Of a stretch of DNA of 64,000 bases, positions 27,634 through 35,895 are shown piece by piece (the stretch's first letter is position 1; every line of letters starts with the position of its first letter). The notes under the pieces were generated by a model. That model was given only the letters and a program-made list of their open reading frames with translations, did not search any database and had not been told where the DNA came from. Location of the stretch: assembly GCF_001298675.1 (NCBI RefSeq), contig NZ_CYIG01000002.1, positions 95,865 to 159,864 of the forward strand, read 5' to 3'. The position numbers and the translations under genes were made by a program. The DNA is from Paenacidovorax caeni (GTDB lineage: Bacteria > Pseudomonadota > Gammaproteobacteria > Burkholderiales > Burkholderiaceae_C).

Positions 27634-27721
27634 GGAAGCGTGGCAGAGTGGTCGATTGCACCGGTCTTGAAAACCGGCAACGGGCAACCGTTCGTGAGTT
27701 CGAATCTCACCGCTTCCGCCA
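27634..27721 (+). tRNA. tRNA-Ser (UGA anticodon)
   Basis: Acceptor GGAAGCG pairs with CGCTTCC, discriminator G and encoded CCA. The anticodon arm is CCGGT-CTTGAAA-ACCGG with anticodon TGA. The long variable arm (AACGG-GCAA-CCGTT) is typical of tRNA-Ser, and the T-arm is GTGAG-TTCGAAT-CTCAC. All stems pair. Confidence 0.97.
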
Positions 27722-27768
27722 GATATCAATCTAATTCTTTGAATTTCAAAGATTTTTAGTAAAGTTAT

Positions 27769-27797
27769 CCAACCGTTATACGGCTGGTTATACGGTT
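27769..27797. repeat. Imperfect dyad with internal direct repeats
   Basis: Arms CAACCGT and ACGGTTG enclose two copies of GTTATACGG. It lies 48 bp past the tRNA-Ser 3' end in an AT-rich stretch. Function unknown; it could be a protein-binding or recombination remnant. Confidence 0.4.
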
Positions 27798-27846
27798 GCT
27801 TTCAGTCAGTTTTGGCTCAGAAAGTGGCAACCTGACCAGTCTGAAG

Positions 27847-27879
27847 AAGTTCTAGGGCCCCTGGCTCTGGAACTTTTTT
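27847..27879 (+). terminator. Rho-independent terminator downstream of tRNA-Ser
   Basis: AAGTTCTAGGGCC-CCT-GGCTCTGGAACTT forms a 13-bp stem with two or three G-T pairs, followed by TTTT. The stretch from 27880 to 28017 holds no gene; I see only the leader of the next gene. Confidence 0.75.
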
Positions 27880-28017
27880 CATTGGTGGCTTCCCTTTTTG
27901 CATCAAACGTCACCAGCACAGCGCCACAAAATACCCCGGCAGTGGCGCTCAGTGGAAGCACAAAGCGCCGCGTTTCTCTAGCCTCGCGAGGGCTTGTCAT
28001 CGACCAGAGAAACCGCC

Positions 28018-29415
28018 ATGCCCCTGCACCCTTTCACCTCCACCCCTGTCCGCCCAGCAGGCCAGCGCACGCCGTTGGTTTTGTCTGCAGTCTTGGCGCT
28101 GACCTTAACGGCCTGCGGGGGCAGTGGCGACCCCGAGGCCACGGCAGAGGCGGCGCTGGATTTCGTCCCCGGCGAAGTCGTCACCCTGGGCCTGGTTGCG
28201 CCCGACGGCAGCGTGCAGGAAAGCCATTACCTCATGCACGGGGTGGACCAGGATGGTCGATTGCTCACGCAAGATGCGCCCGCGCAGCACGGCACGCTGA
28301 AAATGGCCGCCAGCGCCGACAACCAGCGGCCCATGATTGCCCTGCCCCTGGAAAACAGCCAGCAAACCAACACTCCCCGGCTGGCGGCGCTACGCGCCTT
28401 TTACCAGCAGCTCTGGCATGGCATAGCCCAGCGCCGAGCCCCCGGCACCGACATTGCCGCTGAAATCGGCGATTTGGAAGCCGACATTGCTGTGCTGTAC
28501 GACGACTACCGGCGCTCGGGCTTTACCAGCGTCAACGATTACGTGGTGTTTTACGAGCAGGTGGGCGAAAACCCGTTTTTCGACGCACAGGAAACGGTGG
28601 AAGAAGAACTACTGGAATTTTTCTACGCCACCGGATCCCGCCAAAGCCAATTGCTGCAAACGCTGGCAGAGCTGCAATGGGACTGGCCGGGATTTTTGAA
28701 GCTGATGGCACAGCGCGGGCACACATTTGCCAGCTTGCTGCGTCAGTACCGCTCCTTTAATTCTTTTTTGGGCACGAATATGCCCAACTTCATCAAGCGC
28801 TATGTGAACTTCCAGGCTCCGCCCCGCTCAGGCACGCTTGCCGCCTCAACCACCGCAACAGCGCAGACAGGAGAAAGCAATGAGGATGAATTATTCTTCC
28901 CCACAAAAACATCTTTGAGCGTGAATGTTAATTCCAACAAACAAAAATCGATCGATATTTTAGCAGCCCATGACAAGGACGTAAAAAACTATTACAGCGC
29001 CCGCATCGGATATATCAAGGATGTATGCCCAACACGAATGTACATCAAAGGGCGCCTGGGACGCGCTCGGGCAGAGCTTGCATGGAAAATGAAATACATG
29101 TCCATTGGACACAATAAAACAAGGGCTTATGGACGCTATGCCGCAGATTTTGGCATGGAGTTTTTCGGCGCGGCAGAAACAATGGGAGAAAACCACAATC
29201 TATTCATGGACTGGCTCATCAATGGATTCAATTATGGGGTTGGAAGCAAGCTACTCATCAAAAGCCTGAACGTGAACATGGAAGTGATGGACTTCAAGAA
29301 CATTGGCACAAAAGAAAGCCCGCGCCCAGGCTTCAAGGTCAAGGTAAAAATCAAGCCTAACAAAATTTTCAACTCACCCTGGGTCAATGATTGCGATGTG
29401 AACATCGTGTATTGA
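28018..29415 (+). CDS. Lipoprotein of unknown family (paralogue A)
   Basis: 465 residues with signal peptide and lipobox LTLTACGGSG, so probably lipid-anchored. After a short domain (VPGEVVTLGLVAPDGSVQESHYLMHGV) comes a helical, acidic central region (about 120-260). That region has LEADIAVLYDDYRRSGFTSV, YEQVGENPFFDAQETVEEEL and LQWDWPGFLKLMAQRGH. The C-terminal third (about 305-465) is Lys-rich, AT-rich in codons, and holds KSIDILAAHDKDVKNYYSARIG and MYIKGRLGRARAELAWKMKY. I recognise no known family. The next gene is a clear paralogue 22 bp downstream. It lies directly beyond tRNA-Ser, a usual site for acquired DNA. Confidence 0.7.
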   Translation: MPLHPFTSTPVRPAGQRTPLVLSAVLALTLTACGGSGDPEATAEAALDFVPGEVVTLGLVAPDGSVQESHYLMHGVDQDGRLLTQDAPAQHGTLKMAASADNQRPMIALPLENSQQTNTPRLAALRAFYQQLWHGIAQRRAPGTDIAAEIGDLEADIAVLYDDYRRSGFTSVNDYVVFYEQVGENPFFDAQETVEEELLEFFYATGSRQSQLLQTLAELQWDWPGFLKLMAQRGHTFASLLRQYRSFNSFLGTNMPNFIKRYVNFQAPPRSGTLAASTTATAQTGESNEDELFFPTKTSLSVNVNSNKQKSIDILAAHDKDVKNYYSARIGYIKDVCPTRMYIKGRLGRARAELAWKMKYMSIGHNKTRAYGRYAADFGMEFFGAAETMGENHNLFMDWLINGFNYGVGSKLLIKSLNVNMEVMDFKNIGTKESPRPGFKVKVKIKPNKIFNSPWVNDCDVNIVY

Positions 29416-29437
29416 GCATTTTGCGGAGATTGAGAAC

Positions 29438-30778
29438 ATGAAACCTACCCTCCACATCAGCGCCACCCTGTGCCTGGCCGGTGCCTTGACCGCCTGCGGC
29501 GGCGGTGGTGAAGAAGCCAGTGTGCAGCCCTTCGAGCCAGGCGAGATCGTCACCTTTTCTGCCACCTTGGAAGACGGCAGCGTGCAGGAAAGCCATTACC
29601 TGATGCACGGCGTGACTGCTGACGGTGATTTGCTAACCGGACAGAACGAGCAGAGCAGCAGCCTGAAAATATCCACCGGCCCGGGCAAAAGATCGCCCTT
29701 GGCTGGCGTGCTCGTAGCCCTGCCGCTGGAATCGGGCTACAGCTCCATCGAGAGCGCGCGCCGGCTTGATGCGCTGCGCGACTTTTACATGCAACTGTGG
29801 CGCAGCATTGCCGAGCGCCGCAACGATGACTCGGACATTGCCGCTGAAATTGGCCATTTTGAGACCGACATTGCCGCACTGTACGAAGATTACCGGAAAT
29901 CCGGCTTTGACAGCGTCAAAGACTACGTGGCGTTTTACGAGCAGGTGGGAGAAAACCCGTTTTTTGACGCGCAGGAAACGGTGGAAGAAGAACTGCTGAA
30001 ATTTTTCTATGCCACCGGCTGGAGCCAACGCTATTTTCTAGAAACGCTGCGGCGGCTGCAATGGGACTGGCCACGCTTTTTGCAACTGATGGCGCAGCGC
30101 GGACATGGCTTTGCCGATTTGCTGGCGCACTACCATGCCTGGGACACCGACGGTGGCATGGCGTTGTCGAATTTTATCGAGAGCTATGTCGCAATTCAAA
30201 GCGTGATCAAGCAGATGATCATTGACGACTCACCCCCCAGGCCAGAAAATGGCGAAGAAAAACCCAAGGACAACCCGTTTTTTCTCACAAAAAAATCATT
30301 GGACGTGAACGTCAATTCACCCAAGCAAGGGGTTGTCCATATTCTTTCTATGCAGGATAGAGACGTCAAAAACTATCGAAAAATTACGGAATGGAGAGTC
30401 GCATACAAATGCCCTATCGAGATATACATCAAGGGGCGTAGAGGGCGTGCGCAGGCGGTTATCAAATGGCGTTTGAAATATTCCTTTCTGGATCACAAGA
30501 CCTTGCCGGGCACCTACATCGAAGACCTTGGCATGGAATATTTCAAGGCAGCGCCAGAAAAGATTGATTTTGATCGCGATTGGGGTGTACCGGAGGGTTT
30601 GAACCTCGGCGTGGCAAGCAAATGGTTGATCAAGAGTCTTCGCGTCAACATGGAAGTCAAAAATTTAAGAAATATTCGCACAGATAAATATCCCCATCCA
30701 GGGTTTTCGGTGCGCGTCAAGATCACGCCCGGCATTGTTTTCAATTCGCCCTGGGTGTCGGATTGCCAGGTGTATTGA
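29438..30778 (+). CDS. Lipoprotein of unknown family (paralogue B)
   Basis: 446 residues, lipobox GALTACGGGG. It repeats the plan of the preceding gene: GSVQESHYLMHGVTADG, a central helical region with IGHFETDIAALYEDYRKSGFDSV, EQVGENPFFDAQETVEEELL and LQWDWPRFLQLMAQRGHGFADLL. The C-terminal basic region has SLDVNVNSPKQGVVHIL, IYIKGRRGRAQAVIKWRLKY and FNSPWVSDCQVY. The central block is more conserved between the paralogues than the linkers, so it is probably the functional core. Both end FNSPWV-x-DC, giving a shared C-terminal cysteine. Function unknown. Twelve bases past the stop lies the broken hydrolase gene. Confidence 0.7.
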   Translation: MKPTLHISATLCLAGALTACGGGGEEASVQPFEPGEIVTFSATLEDGSVQESHYLMHGVTADGDLLTGQNEQSSSLKISTGPGKRSPLAGVLVALPLESGYSSIESARRLDALRDFYMQLWRSIAERRNDDSDIAAEIGHFETDIAALYEDYRKSGFDSVKDYVAFYEQVGENPFFDAQETVEEELLKFFYATGWSQRYFLETLRRLQWDWPRFLQLMAQRGHGFADLLAHYHAWDTDGGMALSNFIESYVAIQSVIKQMIIDDSPPRPENGEEKPKDNPFFLTKKSLDVNVNSPKQGVVHILSMQDRDVKNYRKITEWRVAYKCPIEIYIKGRRGRAQAVIKWRLKYSFLDHKTLPGTYIEDLGMEYFKAAPEKIDFDRDWGVPEGLNLGVASKWLIKSLRVNMEVKNLRNIRTDKYPHPGFSVRVKITPGIVFNSPWVSDCQVY

Positions 30779-30790
30779 TGCGCAGTAAAG

Positions 30791-32015
30791 GGAGAAAATC
30801 TCAAAATCACCACCGAGGCCATGGCGCGCGATCTGGATTTGCTGCGCACGGTGCTGGGCGACGAGCGGCTCAACGACCTGGGCTACTCCTACGGCAGCTG
30901 GCTGGGGGCCTAGTATGCCGGCCTGTTCCCCGAGAAAGTCGGGCGCATGGTGCTCGACGGCGTGCTCGACTTTGGTGCCAGCCTGGAGCAGATGCTGTAC
31001 GTGCAGCCGCCCGCCAGCGTTTGTTTGACGAGGTGCTGGCCCCTTACGCCATGCAGATTACTTTCGCCTTGGCCGCAGCGTGGAAGAGGTGCGCGCCGCC
31101 GTGCAGGCCCTTGGCCCGGACGTGCAGTCCGTGCTGGGCGACAACCTGAGCGACCTAGCCTACCGGCGGCGTGATGCCAACGGCTATCTGGAGCGCATCA
31201 CCGTCGCCCAGGGGCTGGAGGCCATACGCCAGCAGGTGCCTGGCCTGGACGACGCCGACGCCGTCAAGGCTGCCATCAACCGCCATGTGTTCGACCCGGT
31301 GATTGCCGAGCGCAATGTTTCTTTGCGCAAAGTAGCCTGGGAGCAGTTTTACGCCAGCCACATCGAAATATGGCTGCGGCCCCAGAAACGCATCGAACTG
31401 CACAGTGCGCTGGCCACCGGCACGGCCATCCGCTGCAACGGCACGCCCTCCATCACCGACCTGGCGCAATGGACTGCCGCAGTGCGCAGCGTGGCGCAGC
31501 AGGCGCCCTTGCACTTTGGCGGGCTGCTGGACAACCACGCCTGTGCCTTCTGGCAGCGCCCCCAGGTGCAAAAGCCTGATGTGCAGGCGCTTGGCGGCCT
31601 GGATGTGCTGCTGGTGCAGGCGCAGTACGACGCAGCCCCCCCCGCCGAAGGGGCGAACGCCTTTTTTACCCGCCTGCCCGCCGCCCGCCGAGTGCAGGTG
31701 CCGGGCGACTACCAACACGGCGTTTACCCCTACCGCGACCGCTGTGTCGATCCGCTGGTAACGCGCTATTTGCTGGGCGAGCCGCCCATCCAGCGCGACA
31801 CTGCCTGCCCGGCGCATACGCTGGAGATGGACGCACGCCCCCCTTGGGCCTTGGCGCAGCGCCAATCCACCCAATCCGTCCAAAGTGGGCCAGCCAACCC
31901 CGCCCCGTCGGCGTACCGCAACCCGCAACAGGCCGAGATGCTGATCGACGCCTTCAAGCGCGGGCTGCAACCGCGCACGCGACAGGGTTTCGAAGCGAGC
32001 CGCCTCAAAGGTTGA
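30791..32015 (+). pseudogene. Broken alpha/beta hydrolase (TAP-like peptidase family)
   Basis: Reading from ENLKITTEAMARDLD, the sequence gives the nucleophile elbow GYSYGSWLGA, then a TAG stop (30912) where Trp is expected. It continues YAGLFPEKVGRMVLDGVLD, then shifts frame near 31015 (RLFDEVLAPYAMQI) and again near 31068 (RLGRSVEEVRAAVQAL). After this a single frame stays open to 32015, ending in a TAP-like C-terminal part with VQVPGDYQHGVYPYRDRC. The N-terminal third is missing, so it starts abruptly after the lipoprotein gene. One in-frame stop, two frameshifts and a 5' deletion make it non-functional. Confidence 0.85.
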
Positions 32016-32212
32016 GGCGGCCAACCGGCCGTGGCACCCGCAGCCACGGCCCTGGCAGGCGCTTGTTTGCCGCCGCGGGGACGCGCGGGTTTTGATTTTC
32101 TGCTTTGCCCGTCATGCCATCTGGTACGCCAGGGCATGCTGGCTTTGCGTGGATTTTTTGAACCTCCCCCGCCATGCAGCGCCCGCTTTCGGGTAAGCCT
32201 GCATGCCGCTGC

Positions 32213-32227
32213 GCACCACTTTGGTGA
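32213..32227. promoter_or_regulatory. NtrC-like dyad upstream of the NMT1 transporter
   Basis: GCACCACTTTGGTGA matches the NtrC pattern GCACC-N5-GGTGC at nine of ten positions. It lies about 65 bp upstream of the -24 element at 32279. The rest of the 32016-32356 gap holds inverted repeats of CCGTGG/CCACGG type (32029-32056), probably ending the pseudogene region, and no gene. Confidence 0.5.
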
Positions 32228-32277
32228 ACAACGGCTGTCATCCGGTCCATGTGCGCCTCTTCACTGGCACATCGAGC

Positions 32278-32293
32278 AGGCATTGTTATTGCT
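32278..32293 (+). promoter_or_regulatory. Sigma-54 (-24/-12) promoter candidate, NMT1 transporter
   Basis: AGGCATTGTTATTGCT has GG and GC separated by exactly 10 bases with TTGCT at -12, against TGGCAC-N5-TTGCW. Predicted transcription start is near 32304, about 50 bp before the ATG. Confidence 0.55.
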
Positions 32294-32356
32294 GAAGGTA
32301 TGGCCAACCGGGCCGTACACACGGCCCCTCTCCCTGCTTTGATTCGAGGAGCCTCC

Positions 32357-33385
32357 ATGAAGAAACGATCCTTCCTGCACGCCGCCGTGATGGCCGCAGC
32401 GGCATGCCTGGTGCCCGCAGCCCATGCGCAGACCACGCCCATCAAGTTTCAGCTCGACTGGCGTTTCGAGGGCCCCGCGGCCTTCTTCCTGCAACCCGTG
32501 GCCAAAGGCTATTTCAAGGCGGCCGGGCTGGACGTGACGGTGGATGCGGGCAACGGCTCGGGGGGGGCCGTGCAGCGCGTGGCCTCGGGCACCTACGACA
32601 TGGGTTTTGCCGACCTGGCCGCCGTGATGGAGTTCCACGCCAACAACCCCGACGCGCAGAACAAGCCCGTGGCGGTGATGGTGGTCTACAACAACACGCC
32701 CGCCTCGGTCATGGCGCTGAAAAAGAGCGGCATCACCAAGCCCGCCGACCTGGCTGGCAAGAAGCTGGGCGCCCCCGTGTTTGACGCAGGCCGCCGCGCG
32801 TTCCCCATCTTCCAGAAGGCCAACGGCATCGGCGCCGTGACCTGGACCGCCATGGACCCGCCACTGCGCGAAACCATGCTGGTGCGCGGTGACGTGGACG
32901 CCATCACCGGCTTCACCTTCACCTCGCTGCTCAACCTGGAAGCCCGTGGCGCCAAGGCTGCCGACGTGGTGGTGCTGCCCTATGCCGACTTTGGCGTGAA
33001 GCTGTACGGCAACGTGATCATCGCCAGCCCCAAGCTCATCAAGGAGAACCCGGGCGCCATCAAGGCGTTCCTGTCGGCCTTCACCAAGGGCGCCAAGGAA
33101 GTCATCGCCAACCCCGCTGCGTCCATCGAATACGTGAAGGCGCGCGACGGCATCGTGAACGTGCCGCTCGAAACCCGGCGCCTGCAACTGGCCATCGACA
33201 CCGTGATCAACAGCCCCGACGCGCGCGCAGAGGGCTTTGGGAAGGCCGTGCCCGGCCGCCTGTCGCTGATGGCATCGCAGGTATCCGATGCGTTCAACAC
33301 CAAGACCCGTGTGAACGCCGACGATGTGTGGAACCCCAGCTTTCTGCCCAGCACGGCCGAGCTGAACATCCTTCCGAAAAAGTGA
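32357..33385 (+). CDS. NMT1/SsuA-type ABC transporter substrate-binding protein
   Basis: Periplasmic binding protein of 342 residues with signal peptide (HAAVMAAAACLVPAAHAQ). The NMT1/TauA fold is indicated by IKFQLDWRFEGPAAFFLQP near the start, YDMGFADLAAVMEF, KSGITKPADLAGKKLGAP and DVDAITGFTFTSLL. It has the NitT/TauT pattern; the substrate (urea, nitrate, a pyrimidine or another nitrogen source) is not visible. It leads a binding protein-ATPase-permease set that runs into a ureD remnant, so I infer uptake of urea or a urea-yielding compound. The preceding sigma-54-like promoter supports nitrogen control. Confidence 0.85.
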   Translation: MKKRSFLHAAVMAAAACLVPAAHAQTTPIKFQLDWRFEGPAAFFLQPVAKGYFKAAGLDVTVDAGNGSGGAVQRVASGTYDMGFADLAAVMEFHANNPDAQNKPVAVMVVYNNTPASVMALKKSGITKPADLAGKKLGAPVFDAGRRAFPIFQKANGIGAVTWTAMDPPLRETMLVRGDVDAITGFTFTSLLNLEARGAKAADVVVLPYADFGVKLYGNVIIASPKLIKENPGAIKAFLSAFTKGAKEVIANPAASIEYVKARDGIVNVPLETRRLQLAIDTVINSPDARAEGFGKAVPGRLSLMASQVSDAFNTKTRVNADDVWNPSFLPSTAELNILPKK

Positions 33386-33520
33386 CACCCCCTGAGTCGC
33401 TTCGCGCCTTCCCCCTCTCTCGACTCGCTGCGCGAGTCGGGAGGGGGACGCCCCCGGTGCACGCCAGCGAAGCGCCGCCTACGCGGTATGGCGGCCCTTG
33501 CACGGGGGCGCTGGCCTGCG
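33386..33520. repeat. Second dispersed repeat family, copy B, with GC-rich hairpin
   Basis: Shares ACACCCCCTGAGTCGC and the CCTTCCCCCTCTCTC..GGGAGGGGG hairpin (about 33408-33448) with 13560-13680. A diverged CGCCAGCG/GCGGCCCTTGCACGG tail follows. It lies between the binding-protein and ATPase genes of one operon and may lower downstream expression. Confidence 0.75.
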
Positions 33521-33572
33521 CCGCGCCCAGCATCAATCTCGGCGCACAAACACTACTCACTACGGACCTCTG

Positions 33573-34397
33573 ATGCAGGCTGCTGATTCCTATTTTGTGG
33601 ACTTCCGCGATGTCTGGCTCGCCTACAACGACGAGCTGCGTGCGAAGAACCAGTTTGCGGTCGAAGCCATCGACCTGCAGGTGCGGCGCGGCGAGTTCAT
33701 CGCCATCGTCGGCCCCTCGGGCTGTGGAAAGTCCACCTTCATGAAGCTGGCCACGGGCCTGAAGATGCCCTCCATGGGCAAGATTTTCATCGACGGGCAG
33801 CCCGTGACGGGGCCGCTCAAGGTGTCGGGCATGGCGTTTCAGGCGCCCTCGCTGCTGCCCTGGCGCACCACGGTGGACAACGTGCTGCTGCCGCTCGAAA
33901 TCGTCGAACCCTACCGCAGCCACTTCAAGCAAAAGCGCAAGGAGTACGAAGAGCGCGCCCGTCGCCTGCTGCAAAAGGTAGGTCTGGCAGGCTATGAGGA
34001 CAAGTTCCCCTGGCAGCTCTCGGGCGGCATGCAGCAGCGCGCCAGCATCTGCCGCGCGCTGATCCACGAACCCAAGATGCTGCTGCTGGACGAGCCGTTT
34101 GGCGCGCTCGATGCTTTCACGCGCGAGGAGCTGTGGTGCATCCTGCGCGACCTGTGGACCGAGCAGCAGTTCAACGTGATCCTGGTCACGCACGACCTGC
34201 GCGAGTCGGTCTTCCTGGCCGACACGGTGTACGTAATGAGCAAGAGCCCCGGCCGGTTTGTGGTGCGCAAAGAGATCGAGCTGCCCCGCCCGCGCGACCT
34301 GGAAGTGACCTACACCAAGGAGTTCACCGACATCGTGCACGAGCTGCGCGGCCATATCGGCGCCCTGCGAAAAGCAGGCGCGCCCATCCAGCAATAA
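33573..34397 (+). CDS. NitT/TauT-type ABC transporter ATP-binding protein
   Basis: 274 residues. Walker A is GPSGCGKSTFMKLATGL, the Q-loop is in MAFQAPSLLPWRTTVDNVLLP, the signature is LSGGMQQRASICRAL, Walker B is LLLDEPFGALD and the H-loop is in VILVTHDLRE. The N-terminus carries about 25 residues (DSYFVDFRDVWLAYNDELRA) before the core. It energises the permease encoded 24 bp downstream. A dispersed repeat separates it from the binding-protein gene. Confidence 0.92.
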   Translation: MQAADSYFVDFRDVWLAYNDELRAKNQFAVEAIDLQVRRGEFIAIVGPSGCGKSTFMKLATGLKMPSMGKIFIDGQPVTGPLKVSGMAFQAPSLLPWRTTVDNVLLPLEIVEPYRSHFKQKRKEYEERARRLLQKVGLAGYEDKFPWQLSGGMQQRASICRALIHEPKMLLLDEPFGALDAFTREELWCILRDLWTEQQFNVILVTHDLRESVFLADTVYVMSKSPGRFVVRKEIELPRPRDLEVTYTKEFTDIVHELRGHIGALRKAGAPIQQ

Positions 34398-34421
34398 GAA
34401 CAAAGAAAGCGCCTGATCCCC

Positions 34422-35189
34422 ATGCACAAGAAAACCGTGGAGCGCTGGTCCCCCTGGATCCTGCTCGTCGCCACCATCCTGCTGTGGCAAATCATCTGCT
34501 CGGCCGTCAGCATCCCTGAATACCTGTTCCCCAGCCCCTGGGCCATCGGCGTGCAGCTGGTGGAGTTCAGCGGTGTCATCGCAGGCCATGCGTGGCGCAC
34601 CTTCTGGGTCACCATGGCGGGCTTCGGCATCGCCATCGTCGTGGGAGTGCTGCTGGGTTTTGTGATCGGCAGCTCGCGCATCGCCTATGCCGCCGTGTAC
34701 CCGCTGATGACGGCCTTCAACGCGCTGCCCAAGGCCGCCTTTGTGCCCATCCTGGTGGTGTGGTTCGGCATCGGCGTGGGCCCGGCCATCCTGACGGCGT
34801 TCCTCATCAGCTTCTTTCCCATCATGGCCAACATCGCCACCGGCCTCGCCACGCTGGAGCCCGAGCTGGAAGACGTGCTGCGCGTGCTGGGCGCCAAGCG
34901 CTGGGACGTGCTAACCAAGGTGGGGCTGCCGCGTTCCATGCCCTACTTCTACGGCTCGCTCAAGGTGGCCATTACCCTGGCCTTTGTGGGCACCACGGTG
35001 TCGGAAATGACCGCTGCGAACGAAGGCATCGGCTACCTGCTGATCAGCGCAGGCTCGTCTATGCAAATGGGCCTGGCCTTTGCGGGCCTGATGGTGGTGG
35101 GCGCCATGGCCATGGTGATGTACGAGCTGTTCAGCTGGATCGAAAAGCGCACCACAGGGTGGGCACACCGGGGATCGCAAAGCGAATGA
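34422..35189 (+). CDS. NitT/TauT-type ABC transporter permease
   Basis: 255 residues with about six membrane segments. The cytoplasmic EAA loop ELEDVLRVLGAKRWDVLTKVGLPRSMPYF contacts the ATPase. It belongs to the SsuC/TauC family. It completes the transporter and is followed, after a 131-bp gap with no gene, by the truncated ureD, which was presumably its operon neighbour before disruption. Confidence 0.9.
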   Translation: MHKKTVERWSPWILLVATILLWQIICSAVSIPEYLFPSPWAIGVQLVEFSGVIAGHAWRTFWVTMAGFGIAIVVGVLLGFVIGSSRIAYAAVYPLMTAFNALPKAAFVPILVVWFGIGVGPAILTAFLISFFPIMANIATGLATLEPELEDVLRVLGAKRWDVLTKVGLPRSMPYFYGSLKVAITLAFVGTTVSEMTAANEGIGYLLISAGSSMQMGLAFAGLMVVGAMAMVMYELFSWIEKRTTGWAHRGSQSE

Positions 35190-35320
35190 GGCCGGGATTC
35201 AGCGCGTTGACCATGGAACACACGCTTTTTTGAAGCCGCCCAGAATTAGGGGGCCCGCCGGTGGCAGCCAAGCCGTGCGGCAGAGAAAGCAACACGCCCT
35301 TCCCGCGACAGACCTCACCC

Positions 35321-35635
35321 ATGCCCTGGCACGCCCATCTGCACATCGACTACACCCTGGAACAGCAGCGCACGGTGGCGCGTTTCAGGCACAGCGGCCC
35401 GCTGCGCATTCTGCAAAGCCTGTACCCCGAGGGTGATGGCATCTGACACAACGTGCTGGTGCACCCGCCGGGCGGCCTGGTGGGCGGCGACACGCTGGAG
35501 GTGAATGCCACCGTGGGGCCGGGCGCGCATGCCCTGGTCACCAAACCGGGCGCCACACGTTTTTACCGCTCGGCCGGCGAGCAGGCCCTGCAACGCACGC
35601 GGCTGGCGCTGGCACCGGGGGCAGAGCGAAAGAAA
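35321..35635 (+). pseudogene. ureD: Truncated urease accessory gene ureD (original copy)
   Basis: MPWHAHLHIDYTLEQQRT, then HSGPLRILQSLYPEGDGI, a TGA stop (35444-35446), and [19 protein letters not shown] with [12 protein letters not shown] align with the first ~110 residues of the intact UreD at 37620. The stop replaces the cysteine codon of DTVCHNVL. Homology ends near LALAPGAE (about 35630), after which the sequence turns AT-rich and unrelated. Two thirds of the gene are missing. The two ureD copies differ at many codons, so this is not a recent duplication. Confidence 0.92.
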
Positions 35636-35699
35636 ATGAGAGGATTTTCAATCCAAATTTTTTAATTAGTTACCGAGTCCGTCCTGAACAATTCCGTTC

Positions 35700-35840
35700 T
35701 CAGCAGCAGACAGGTCGGCGGTCAGCGGGTGCAGCGACAAGGGCTGCGATGACTACCTGCATCGACAGCCCGAATCGGGCGCAATAAAACCGCAGCGCGG
35801 CCAGGATCAGGCGCAGGTTGTGCCCCGCCCCGCACATCAC
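35700..35840 (-). pseudogene. IS5-type transposase C-terminal remnant
   Basis: Read leftward, the frame ending at the TGA 35700-35702 gives LDRGVMCGAGHNLRLILAAL followed by RFYCARFGLSMQVVIAALVA and ends RRPVCC. CGAGHNLRLIL-x-ALR is what I recall from C-termini of IS5-superfamily DDE transposases. Only about 45 codons remain. It adjoins the point where ureD homology stops. The family name is from memory; the gap 35636-35895 holds nothing else I can name. Confidence 0.55.
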
Positions 35841-35895
35841 CCCTCGATCAAGGGCTTGCAGATTTTTCAGGGCGGACTACCAAGAAGGAATTGCC

